Shown: piece after piece, positions 42,771 to 52,838 of the stretch | Layout: every line of letters starts with the position of its first letter | Numbering within the stretch: position 1 is the first letter of the stretch | Assembly: GCF_027942865.1 (NCBI RefSeq) | Contig: NC_134529.1 | Span: forward strand, 31,295,730-31,359,729 | Length of the DNA stretch: 64,000 nt | Reading direction: 5' to 3' | Source of the DNA: Odontesthes bonariensis | Taxonomy: Eukaryota; Chordata; Actinopteri; Atheriniformes; Atherinopsidae | Position numbers and translations under genes: made by a program | Notes under the pieces: generated by a model | The model's input: the letters and a program-made list of their open reading frames with translations, nothing else | The model's database searches: none | What the model was told of the DNA's origin: nothing

Positions 42771-45025
42771 CTGGTGAAAGAAAACAGGCGGTGTTGAGCT
42801 GACACAGTATGAAGTCAAAATTCATGCTTACACACATACATATGCTTGCTCTCCAGTGAAAATCTGCTGGGTGGTTCTTCATGTGTACAGCATTATGTGA
42901 TTAAGCAGAATTGTCAGTGCAGGGGACCAAATTAACTGTTTAATGACGCAATACACAAGCTAATCCATTTACTGGAAGCAGGGACAAAGGACACATTTTC
43001 ATCTCTTTCCGCCCTCTTAATCCAGACGGGTCCAAAGAAACTATGAGAATGGACGTAAGTAAAGAAAAAACTTTGCCAGACCTGAAAATAGCTTCAGATG
43101 ACCCCGATCCAACTTCAGGACACCCTGGAGCTCAGCATTAGCTCCTAATCAAATCACAGACCCATGACAATTCTTTGTTCACCCCTTTGGCCCTCGACTA
43201 GTTATGAAACTCCTCCAACAACAACCTCACTGATACGAGACACTTCTGATAAGCAGTTAGTCTCTGTGCTCATCACCAGTCCAGAGGGAGATTTAAAAAC
43301 TTTTGAAAAAATGAGAGTAAACCTCAGAGGGGCAGCAACTGTCAAATTCAAATAACAAATGCTCCATCCACTTTAGGAGTAGGCCACTAGGTGACCTCTG
43401 CAGTCAAGAGGCTCTGCTGGTAAAGCTTTGAGGAATGGCAGAGATTTTGCTTTTATAACCAACACAGGCTGACCCTGAACAGGGAGCTTAACCCAAAGGG
43501 TCCGCACTCTCAGGAGAAAAGGGCCCCTAAAAACACATTTACCAGTGTACCTCTAAACCCATTTCTCAGGCCTTCAAAATATTTCATGTGACAACTTTTA
43601 GCATTAAGACTGTGTGTCAAAGGTTATACACACTAACAGCTCGTTTAACTCATGACACCCATGGTTACTGAGCAAAAACCATCTCCAGCTGCCAAAGTTT
43701 TACACTCAAACTCCAGAACTAAGATTTCTCAACAGGTTTTCAGCCTGTGCGCCTGCCTGGGCAGGAGGGGACACAAACACAAAATGGCTTCAAAGAACAC
43801 AAGAAAACTGACTCAGAGCTGTCGCATTAGCTGGAAAAAGCTGCAGTGCACTGGCAGAGAAGTGTGTGGCAGAACACCGAGGCCTGTGGGGAGCTTCTCT
43901 GCTCACATCCACAAAACTGGAAACTCACAAAGTATTCCGAAAATGACAATAGGACGACAAACGTGGTCTTTAATGGGAATTTGGTCAACACGGGCCCTTA
44001 AAGTGGCTCCAGTCTGAGGACTCTATGTGAATGTGTGGATCCTCAGAATGAACAGAGTAGTGAAGTGACTACAAGCTCAGATGCTTTAAAACACTGTTTT
44101 CATGCCAAAAACTTCCAAAATACACATTTAGGGGTTTATTTGACAATTCAGCACATATCTTATTTGAAAGAGCAGAATTGGTGTTATGCATGCTGAGATT
44201 TAAAAGGACGGATGTAAAATAAAAATTTCAGATAAAATGGGATCCATAGTCTCTCCAGCTCCCAGCTGCACCTCTGATGGAGGTTTCCACAGCTCACAGA
44301 TGAAAAGAAGTACCAGCAAGCTTTGCACACATGGGGACATTTTACTTCAGAGGACAGTGTTGGCCATGCCTTCATTAGGAAATTACTGAGGATAAGTAGG
44401 AACCTCCAGCCTCATCCACATGGTGCCAAATTAAGTGCATGTGCTCTCACTTTTCCTGCATCAGACTGGGTCCATCAGAGCCGAAAACAACTTCCACCTT
44501 CAGGACAATCAGAGGAAATGAGAAGCTGAGAGGAATAACCTTTATTTGTTCTTCTCAGACAGACAATATCCCGCCACTTTCTACATGACTGAGTCTGCTT
44601 TGCACAAATGTAGAGACAGAGCAGAACAATGGGGTCCAACACAATGAGCCCCTCAGCAGAGCTCAGTCTGGAACCTTCTCCTTCAGAAGAGACTGAGTGT
44701 GAGCAGCTTCTGGTTGAACACAACTCTGCAGTAAAAACTCAGTGAAATTCGAACATTCCTTAAAGCAGGAGGAGGTCAGTGCTGCAGAGCAGCCAAAGCC
44801 ACAGCCAGCAGCTGGTGTGGTCCAAAGGAAATAAATCTGTCCCTCAGAGCTCAGACACACTGTAGGGACGTTTCATCAGAGGGAAACCAATAAAAAGCAC
44901 GAAGGCAATTTCCCTCTGAGTCCCAGAAACTGTGAGTTTCCCTGTTGAGGCGCGTGAGTCTGGAGCGTTTCTAACGGGACGCTTCCTCCCGTCTTCTCTA
45001 ACAAACAAAAGGCGCGTGAACTTAC
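42771..45025 (-). other. gja1: gja1 intron 1
   Basis: A 2.25-kb intron in the 5' UTR, bounded by GTAAGT (45025-45020) and CAG. It holds short chance frames on both strands and no recognised repeat. The position of the intron, just before the start codon, is typical of connexin genes. Confidence 0.8.
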
Positions 45026-45117
45026 CTGGAAGCTCCGGGGACAAAGAAACGCACCCCGCCGGACTTTCTCCAAACTTTCTCCCACAGCTGCTATCCACGT
45101 CTGGGGCCGGGAGGGAG
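45026..45117 (-). other. gja1: gja1 non-coding exon 1
   Basis: Inferred from the GTAAGT donor at 45025 and the TATA-like box about 30 bp upstream of 45117. GC-rich. The start site is an estimate. Confidence 0.65.
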
Positions 45118-45142
45118 ACTGAGCCCAACTTGTCAAACTTTC

Positions 45143-45148
45143 CTTATA
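45143..45148 (-). promoter_or_regulatory. gja1: TATA-like box of gja1
   Basis: TATAAG on the minus strand in a GC-rich context, at the right spacing for the exon 1 donor. Confidence 0.6.
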
Positions 45149-45259
45149 AGAGCCCCGTCAGAGACGCAGTCACCTGATCCCTACGTCAGGAGCGGAGCCC
45201 TGAGAGCTGGGAGCCAGCGCGTCCCACAGGAAGAGCCCCGGCCCCCCGCTTCACCTCAG

Positions 45260-45380
45260 CCCGGGAAGCTGCTTTCTGCTTTCTGCTTTCTGCTTTCTGC
45301 TTTCTGTTTTCTGTTTTCTGTTTTCTGATTTCTGATTTCTGCTTTCTGATTTCTGCTTTCTGCTTTTTGCTTTCTGATGG
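45260..45380. repeat. (CTTTCTG)n heptamer array
   Basis: About 16 units of CTTTCTG with variants TTTTCTG and ATTTCTG, lying 110-230 bp upstream of the gja1 TATA-like box. Confidence 0.9.
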
Positions 45381-45438
45381 GACACGTTTGTGTTGAGCTC
45401 ATCTCTGACATTACACTGCAACACTGTGCCTGTGGATG

Positions 45439-45439
<1 letters not shown>

Positions 45440-45472
<33 letters not shown>
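45440..45472. repeat. (GT)n microsatellite
   Basis: About 16 GT units, 0.3 kb upstream of the gja1 promoter. Confidence 0.9.
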
Positions 45473-45475
<3 letters not shown>

Positions 45476-45626
45476 TGTGCGCATGTTTCAGCTTCAGCTG
45501 AAACCAGCACATTCTGGGGCTTCAGCCCCTGAAACAACACAGTTAACACCGCTCTCACACTTTTGGGGACTTTCTGTTCAGCATCAGTCCTCAAACAAAA
45601 CAGCCTGCCGGTGCTGATAGAAGCCT

Positions 45627-46305
45627 AACTGAGCCCAACTGAGCCCAACTGAGCCTAACTGAGCCTAAACTGAGCCTAACTGAGCCTAACTGAGCCTAAC
45701 TGAGTCTAACTGAACCTAACTGAGCCTAACTGAGCCTAAACTGAGCCTAACTGAGCCTAAACTGAGCCTAAACTGAGCCTAACTAAGCCTAACTGAGCCT
45801 AAACTGAACCTAACTGAGCCTAACTGAGCCTAAACTGAGCCTAACTGAGCCTAACTGAGTCTAACTGAACCTAACTGAGCCTAACTGAGCCTAAACTGAG
45901 CCTAACTGAGCCTAAACTGAGCCTAAACTGAGCCTAACTAAGCCTAACTGAGCCTAAACTGAGCCTAAACTGACCCCAACTGAGCTTAACTGAGCCTAAC
46001 TGAGTCTAACTGAGCCTAACTGAGCCTAACTGAACCTAACTAATCCTAACTGAACCTAACTGAGCCTAACTGAGCCTAAACTGAGCCTAACTGAGCCTAA
46101 ACTGAGCCTAACTGAGCCTAACTGAGCCTAAACTGAGCCTAAACTGAGCCTAACTGAGCCTAACTGAGCCTAAACTGAGCCTAAACTGAGCCTAACTAAG
46201 CCTAAACTGAGCCTAAACTGAGCCTAACTAAGCCTAACTGAGCCTAAACTGACTCTAACTGAGCTTAACTGAGCCTAAACTGAGCCTAACTGAGTCTAAC
46301 TGAGC
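45627..46305. repeat. minisatellite of ACTGAGCCTA(A) units
   Basis: Roughly 65 tandem units alternate between 10 bp (ACTGAGCCTA) and 11 bp (extra A), with point variants such as ACTGAGTCTA, ACTGAACCTA and ACTAAGCCTA. Blocks of units recur as higher-order copies, for example the arrangement at 45690-45795 reappears near 45855-45965. No reading-frame function. Confidence 0.95.
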
Positions 46306-46859
46306 CATGTTTCTGCTGCAGCTGAACATTTGAAACAAAGTGAAACGCTTTATGAGGTAAAAGTGTCGCTGTAATGATGTACTGTCACACCTCAGAGTCA
46401 TGTTGCTTCTGCTGGCCCATAAAGTCATGCAAACTCATCCTTCAACACGCACCGACACTCCACTGTGCACAAGTGTTGCAGTTGAGCAGTGCACAGCACC
46501 ACCTGGTGGCGCAAACAGCACAGTGCAGGTGCAAACTGAAGGTGTCACTGGTTTAACGTCGGTGCATGTTTGCCTTGTTGGTGAGGTTCTTGTTCATTAG
46601 AGGCTTTCTTACTCAGACTGGCTTCTAAAGGGCCAGAGACATGCAACAATGAGCTCAGTACATGTGGAAGAGATGATGTCACCTGTGAGATAAGGAAGCA
46701 GTCATCCACCAGAACCATCAGAGTGATTCTTTATCAAGTCATTACAATGTGTCAGTAATTCAGTAAAGATTCAAATAACAGCAGGATGTTCCTTACAGGA
46801 ACACAAAGCAACGACTGGAAGAGCATGGGAGAGACAACAAAAACACAGAGCCTTCCTGC
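46306..46859. other. no gene seen
   Basis: Unique-looking DNA between two tandem arrays, 3' side of the second connexin gene. No domain-bearing frame. Confidence 0.4.
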
Positions 46860-47192
46860 ATCAGGTGTCCTTCCTGCACCAGGTGACCTTCCTGCGTCAG
46901 GTGTCCTTCTTGCTCCAGGTGACCTTCCTGCGTCAGGTGTCCTTTCTGCGTCAGGTGTCCTTCCTGCATCAGGTGACCTTCCTGCATCAGGTGTCCTTCC
47001 TGCATCAGGTGACCTTCCTGCATCAGGTGTCCTTCCTGCATCAGGTGTCCTTCCTGCATCAGGTGACCTTCCTGCATCAGGTGTCCTTCCTGCACCAGGT
47101 GTCCTTCCTGCACCAGGTGACCTTCCTGCACCAGGTGACCTTCCTGCACCAGGTGACCTTCCTGCATCAGGTGACCTTCCTGCATCAGCATG
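46860..47192. repeat. 18-bp minisatellite, left part
   Basis: About 18 units of GTGTCCTTCCTGCATCAG or GTGACCTTCCTGCATCAG with variants (CACCAG, CGTCAG). The array is interrupted at 47193 by a LINE and resumes at 49955, where it merges into the 3' end of the second connexin. Long frames on both strands come only from the unit length being a multiple of three. Confidence 0.95.
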
Positions 47193-47299
47193 ATATTGTA
47201 GCTAAATATTGTAGTTCCTTTCATGAAACTTTGTATTGTTCCAGCTTCTGCCAAGCTTCAGCTGATGCCCTGTTGACCAATCTAACCAATCTCTAATGT

Positions 47300-49060
47300 T
47301 GAACAGAAACGCTGTGATGAGCCAATTTCTCTACAGGAAATTCTAGTTACTGCCTCGCATCTCAAACTGAACAAATCCCCCGGGATTGATGGACTAAATG
47401 CTGAATTTTATAAACATTTCTCATTTGACCTTGCCCCTTTCCTTCTGAAGGTTTTCACAGAAAGCATAGAAAAAGGCTTCCTTCCAGCAACCCTCACCCA
47501 GGGACTAACCATGCTTATACCAAAACCTAAAAAATATCTTCTACTGCTTGATAATTGGCTTCCCATATGTCTTCTTAATGATGATTACAAAATATTTGCT
47601 TTAGTTGTTGCTAAAAGATTAAAATTGATGAAACTCAATCTGGTTTTATGAAAAATAGGCACATCCCAAATAATATACGACTCATTTTGGACATTTTAGA
47701 TTACCCTGATTTTGTTCACGATAATGGTTTTATTTTATTCTTAGATTTTTATAAAGCGTTTGATACAGTAGAACACGATTTTATTTTTCAAAGTCTGGGT
47801 AAGTTTGGATTTGGGAAAAGCTTTACTTCCATCATCAAAACCTTGTACAAAACAATAACAGCTCCATCAAACTAAAAAATGGCTCTTCTCCTAGATTTAA
47901 CACCTGTAGAGGAATCAGACAGGGGTGCCCTGTCGCCCCCTATCTGTCCCTCTTAGTAGTTCAGCTTCTGGCCGATCATATTAAAACTGGTCCCTTAAAA
48001 GGGATCTCTGTTGCTGATAAAGTGATTACATTAACACAACTGGCAGATGACACTACCTTATTTTTAAAGGACGAGAATCAAATCCCCTTAGCCATCAACG
48101 AAATTAGCATTTTCTCTAAAGCTTCTGGTCTTTATCTTAACCTTAAGAAATGTGAAATAATGGCTGTTAAGGACTGTTCCAAAACCTCAATTGAGAGCAT
48201 ACCAGTTAAAGATGAGGTCGTCTATCTAGGTATAACCATCACAAAGGATCAGAAAAGAAGAAGCTCTCTGAACTTTGACCCTCTTATTCTAAAGACTAGA
48301 AAAAGACTCAATCAGTGGTTAGTAAGAGATCTTTCACTGCGTGGTCGTATTCTGCTTACTGAGGCCGAAGGCATTTCCAGGCTTGCTTATGCTGCGCAGG
48401 CGTTAGAAGTTGACAATAAAACTGAGAAAGAAATTGACAAATTATTAGTTAATTTTGGCTGGAAAAATAAGACTTACTATATTAAGAAATCTACTCTAAT
48501 GAACTCGTATGAAAACGGAGGACTGAACTGTTTATCATTCTCCATTTTGAATAACACCTTTAAGATAAATTGGATTCGCCAATTTTTTAAATCTCCAGCC
48601 TCAATTTGGAACATCATACCTTTTCATATTTTTTCTAAATTTGGCGGTTTGAATTTCTTTTTGGTTTGTAACTTTGATATACAGAAGCTCCCAATCAAAC
48701 TCTCTAATTTTCACCGTCAGGCCTTTTTATCATGGTTACTCATCTACAAGCACAACTTCTCTCCTCATCGATACTTCATATGGAATAATAAGGACATTTT
48801 ATTTAAGAAGAAAACTTTATTTTTGGATACCTGGTTTAATCATAACATTATTCTGGTTGATCAACTGTTTAACAGTGTTGGCACGTTGCTGAGTTATGAG
48901 GAATTTCTCTCTAAATTTAATATTCCCATTTCTTCTGGAGAATTTGCAAAAGTTTTTGGCGTTATTTCTACAAAGATTTGCATGTTATTCAAACAGAGGA
49001 AGAGACTCAGTTATCATCAGTCTCCAACTCTTACTCCCATACATTCTCCTGTTGGAAAAA

Positions 49061-49092
<32 letters not shown>

Positions 49093-49654
49093 TAGCGCAT
49101 TTCATACCACAGGCAACTCAATGTGCTTTACATAAAGAAGAGGGTTAAAATATGTTTTAACCCTCTTCTTCGTAACAATAATAAGTCAGTTAGATCCCTG
49201 TTTCAGAAGGAGGCGATTTCTACTCCTGCTGTCGGGCCTTTTTGGAATCGCTTTCGGATGAATATATCTTGGAAATTTACCTGGTTGCTCCCAAATCACT
49301 TTCTTCTCACTTCTTCACCACCTAAAGAAGTTCAACTCTAACATTAATGTGAACTGTACCTTTTGTGACCTTTGCCCTGAGTCCATCACTCATTTGTTCT
49401 GGTTGTGTCCTCATTGTAAAGATTTCTGGAAACATTTTTGTAATTTTGTTGACTTAAAAATATCAGCAAGCTTCCAGTTGTACTGGCAACATGTCCTGTT
49501 TGTGTTTCAACTAAGTGGCAAAATGAATCCGAAGGTTTTCTTTATTAATTTATTAATTATCAAAGCTAAATTTCACATACACAAATGCAAATTTTTGAAA
49601 ACAAAACCAAATTTCTATGTTTTTTTGATTGAATTAAAGCAATATCACAATTAA
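47300..49654 (+). pseudogene. LINE reverse transcriptase, broken
   Basis: Blocks in order: LNKSPGIDGLNAEFYK, TMLIPKPKK, FILFLDFYKAFDTVEHDF, then after a stop near 47874 GIRQGCPVAPYLS, QLADDTTLFLKDE and SKASGLYLNLKKCE (48022 onward), a 350-residue thumb and C-terminal region, and finally a zinc-knuckle-like CTFCDLCPESITHLFWLCPHC at 49350-49420. Breaks: a stop or frame change near 47648, another at 47875, an insert at 49055-49134, and a stop at 49340. The usual YADD reads LADD. Confidence 0.88.
49055..49170. mobile_element. short retroelement tail with a 36-bp palindrome at its edge
   Basis: An AATC-repeat plus CTTTATTTATATAGCGCATTTC is a common fish LINE/SINE 3' end, here about 80 bp on the minus strand. 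At its right edge AAGAAGAGGGTTAAAA (49135-49150), a 4-base loop and the inverse (49155-49170) form a perfect palindrome; the right arm belongs to the host LINE ORF (FNPLL). Confidence 0.7.
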
Positions 49655-49954
49655 ACCTTCAACTAATCATAAAGCAAAAACAACAATATGGGCTTGTTCC
49701 CAACTTGGGATTATGGATGAAGTGTTGTCCTAAATCTTTGTTTTATTTGGTTTTTTTTACACGAGACTCCTTGGCACATATGTCAGTTTGTTCAATAGTT
49801 TTCTTTTTGCAGGAGTTTTGTGACTGTCATTCTCTTATTATTATTCTTATCCTTATGCTACCCTTGGCTGGCTTTTTTTTTTACGTTATGTACACATTTA
49901 TATGTCATTATTCTGCTTTGTTGCAAATAAAGTTATTAAAAAAAAAAAAAAAAA

Positions 49955-49990
49955 GTGTCCTTCCTGCATCAGGTGTCCTTCTCTTTCCCA
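49955..49990. repeat. 18-bp minisatellite, right part
   Basis: Two units (GTGTCCTTCCTGCATCAG and the partial GTGTCCTT) directly follow the LINE poly(A). On the minus strand the first unit supplies the last codons and the stop of the second connexin. Confidence 0.9.
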
Positions 49991-50802
49991 TCAGCGCTGC
50001 CGGCCGGCAGGCTGTGAACAGGCAGGGGCAGCAGGGGGAAGCCTCCACACTGGTTGACCCCCCAGGCTGGGTTGGGTGGGTAGTGCTGGGAACTGAGCAC
50101 ATGCTGCTGATCTAAGAGACGTTTCACTGCACCTCTCCTCTTGTGACAGAGCAGGTATATCATTTCAATTATGTTGAGGAGCACAGAAATGCCTGAAACT
50201 ACAAGCATGAAGATGACAAAGATGGTTTTCTCAGTTGGACGGGATATGTAACACTGGGCTCCGCTGTAGTGGGCACAAGGTGGGCACTGACAGTGAAAGA
50301 AGGAGACCATGAACACCGAGCCAAAGATGTAGAACTGGCCCACGCTGAATCCCACTTCCAGCAGGATCTTAAAAGTCAGCTGGGTCATGTAAGTGCAGAA
50401 GAGGATTCCTGTTATCTTCACCTTCCCTCTGTCATCTGTATACCTGGCTTTCCTGAGCGTGGCTCCCTCTTGAAGCTGCCCCATCAGCCTTTTCTCTCTG
50501 TGAATGATGTGCACAGCATAGCCCAGGTAGAGCAGGGTGGGTGTTGACACAAAGGTGATCTGCAGAACCCAGTAATGGATGTAGGATATTGGAAACTTCC
50601 AGTTGTAGCAGGCATGTTCACATCCTGGTTCCATGGAGTCACAGTAGAACTCTGACACTTCATCTCCCCAAACTTTGTCTGCAGCTGCCCCCAAAACAAA
50701 GATCCTGAAGAGGAAGAGGACGCTCATCCAAATCTTCCCCACCACAGTGGAGTGAGACTGGACTTTGTCCAGCAGTGAGGACAGGTACGACCAGTCACCC
50801 AT
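49969..50802 (-). CDS. connexin, teleost Cx32-type, with atypical second extracellular loop
   Basis: A gap-junction subunit of 277 residues. It has the N-terminal MGDWSYLSSLLDKVQ, four membrane segments, the first-loop cysteines C54/C61/C65 and the SRPTEKTIFVIFML block that follows the second loop. The second loop reads CQCPPCAHYSGAQC: the spacing of the three expected cysteines is C-x4-C-x7-C (171, 176, 184) instead of C-x4-C-x5-C, with an extra Cys at 173. I chose the MGDW start (GCAGCCATGG); an upstream ATG 15 codons earlier would include the splice acceptor. The short tail ends GKEKDT, the last residues and stop coming from a minisatellite unit. It resembles the teleost Cx32.2/Cx32.7-type genes; I am sure of connexin, less of the exact orthologue. 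Confidence 0.93.
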   Translation of the reverse strand: MGDWSYLSSLLDKVQSHSTVVGKIWMSVLFLFRIFVLGAAADKVWGDEVSEFYCDSMEPGCEHACYNWKFPISYIHYWVLQITFVSTPTLLYLGYAVHIIHREKRLMGQLQEGATLRKARYTDDRGKVKITGILFCTYMTQLTFKILLEVGFSVGQFYIFGSVFMVSFFHCQCPPCAHYSGAQCYISRPTEKTIFVIFMLVVSGISVLLNIIEMIYLLCHKRRGAVKRLLDQQHVLSSQHYPPNPAWGVNQCGGFPLLPLPVHSLPAGSADGKEKDT

Positions 50803-50818
50803 GGCTGCAGACCAAGCT
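50803..50818 (-). other. 5' UTR part of coding exon, second connexin
   Basis: Acceptor CTTCCACTTCAG on the minus strand, AG at 50820-50819, then 16 untranslated bases before the ATG, the same layout as gja1. Confidence 0.75.
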
Positions 50819-51395
50819 CTGAAGTGGAAGAAAAACAGAGGTGTCAAACCTGCAGGTGGAAAGATGAGACTGCAGCAGACATAGCATTATTCTACAGTAT
50901 GTTTAAGACGAGCCATGGAGTCAGGGAATATTTCATGTTAAAATACTGTCAAATAAAGTTCTCACACCTGCCTTACTGTCCATTTCTTTAAATGATTAAA
51001 CTGATGAGATTTCACAGAAACACCTTCTCTTATTTATTCCTTTAAAATTCAAGTTTGACCTGACAAAAAGAACCCTGGCATGAAGGAACTCTGGCACTGG
51101 GTGAAAGACACAGGTGGGGTGCCAGTCAGTCCTGTAGGAAAACCTTCACATGAAAACCGTTTTTTTACTGTGAAGAGGAAAGAAGTGAATTAATCAAATG
51201 AACATTTTTCACGTTTCCTTAAACATGAGTCTGCTTGTAAGATTCCATCCATCCATTTTCTGCAGGCGCTCTATCCAACTCGGGGTCGCGGGGGGGCTGG
51301 AGCCTATCCCAGCTGTCTGGGCCGGAGGCAGGGCCCACCCTGGACTGCTCTACTTGTAATATTGATTAAATGAAATTTAAAAAAAAACTGTTTAA

Positions 51396-52838
51396 AGGAG
51401 CCATGGCATGAAATGTTTAACATTAATATGAGTTCCTCTAGCCTGCCTGCGGTCCCCCAGTGGCTAAAAATGACGATCCATGCACTGGAAATGATTCTCC
51501 AGCTTTGGAAATGTGACCATGCAGATGGCCTGATCGGCAAAGCCGCCGCTTATGACGTGGAGGTTGTTTCCACCCAGAGCCAATAAACTGCCTTTCCCCG
51601 CCCACAGCTCTTTGGCCAGCTCATTGCTCTGTATATCGATGTAAAAAATCTGTTTAGAGCTCCTGCATCAGAACCTCTAAAGAGCCAGTGGACAGATTTT
51701 GTTTTTTTCTGGGAAAGTGACGACAGAACTGAAGAGATTTGTGTGTGCGCCAAACATTTCACAGACGAATGTTTCCAGAACTTGGGCTAATACCGAGCCC
51801 AAGGGAGAGCCCAGACACCCTGCGGAGGAAACTCATTTCAGCCGCTTGTATTCGCGTATATCTCGTTCTCTCGGTCACTACCCACAGCTCGTGACCATAG
51901 GTGAGGGTAGGAACATAGACTGACCGGTAAATCGAGAGCTTGGCCTTCTGGCTCAGCTCCTTCTTCACCACGATGAGCCGGTGCAGAGCCGCATCACTGC
52001 AGACACCGCACCGATCCGTCTGTCAATCTCCTGCTCCATTCGTCCCTCACTTGGGGAAGGATCTCATTCCCGAGTAAGTAATTTAACGCTCTATTATTGT
52101 GTTGATTTCCTGTATGTACAGTATAGTTACATAGCTTGTTACCACAGGAAAGGGTTTGTATCGTTAGCAGCTAACGTTAGCTAACGGTTAGCTATGCAGC
52201 TAATAGCATCTGCAAGCACTCATCTCTGCCAACTGGGCTGTTGGAGGTGTTTGCATGCCCATGAGATGGTTAGCTCGCTCATTTTAGACCAAAACCCCCT
52301 ACTTCAAGCTTCCTGAAGAAGAATGAATCCGCAAATTCAGTGCATTTCATCAGGATAATGATTCATTCATGGTTCCAGAGTCAAAACGGTCAGTCTGTCT
52401 GTGTCGTTAGCTCTGCAGCTAATGGCTCAGTCACTGTCGCTAATGTAACGGTAAATAGCATGAGGTATGCGAGTGGACACCTCATTTACTGTAACGCGAG
52501 TGTTGTGTACTTATTTGTTGTTTTGATAGCCGTCCTGCTGTTGGTGTTATGGCGCGCACGATATCTGCCTTTCCCCTGATTGAAATGACTCGTGCTACGT
52601 GCATCTTTGCAAACCAGAGCAATCTTTGCTCTGCCTTTCTCCTCCTAATTTGCATTTAAAGCTGCAGACCCTAAACAGCTCATTCTGGGGATCCTAAGGA
52701 AAGCTCATTTTTTGGACTGGCTGTAATTCTGCACCAAGGCAGAATTTTGGGGGAAAAAACTCAGATACAGTATTAGGGGAACACTAAAGCCTATAAAAAT
52801 ACATAAAAGCCTCCATTTATTTTCATGCCATGGCACCT
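51396..52838. mobile_element. TTAA-flanked DNA element with THAP remnant
   Basis: Inverted ends AGGAGCCATGGCATGAAA and TTTCATGCCATGGCACCT (one mismatch) are bordered by TTAA (51392-51395 and 52839-52842). At about 51715-51790 the plus strand encodes DRTEEICVCAKHFTDECFQNLG, the second half of a THAP zinc finger (C and H of the CxxH ligand pair, then CFxN). Kolobok-type transposons combine TTAA targets and THAP-related proteins, so that class is my inference. A minus-strand RTE fragment interrupts it at about 51798-52072. Confidence 0.8.
51798..52072 (-). mobile_element. RTE/Rex3-like LINE fragment
   Basis: Matches the inverted half of 11356-12030 (VKKELSQKAKLSIYRS, VPTLTYGHELWVVTERT, AAEMSFLRRVSGL) with a roughly 36-bp internal deletion before GGGGAAGGATCTCATTCC. 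It has no 3' tail, so it is either truncated at both ends or the inverted half of another twin-primed copy. CCGAG occurs at both edges. Confidence 0.75.

Larger units (their letters stand above)
47193..49954 (+). mobile_element. L1/Tx1-like LINE, 5'-truncated, inserted in the minisatellite
   Basis: Starts inside the pre-reverse-transcriptase region (FHETLYCSSF, EQKRCDEPISLQEI), runs through the reverse transcriptase and C-terminal domain and ends in a poly(A) tract at 49938-49954. The minisatellite lies directly on both sides, so the target duplication cannot be separated from the repeat units. Confidence 0.9.

Noticed and set aside
45627-46305. Reverse-strand TTAGGC-containing units as an interstitial telomere-like array
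   Set aside because: The units are 10-11 bp (TTAGGCTCAGT), not hexamers, and vertebrate telomeres are TTAGGG. It is an ordinary minisatellite.
46786-47254. Long reading frames on both strands (ASGVLPASGDLP and GHLMQEGHL repeats)
   Set aside because: They arise only because an 18-bp repeat unit lacks stops; they have no start context, domain or splice support.
50803-50847. Upstream ATG giving a 292-residue second connexin
   Set aside because: It precedes a good splice acceptor and would put 15 extra residues before the conserved MGDW N-terminus, which must start the channel helix.
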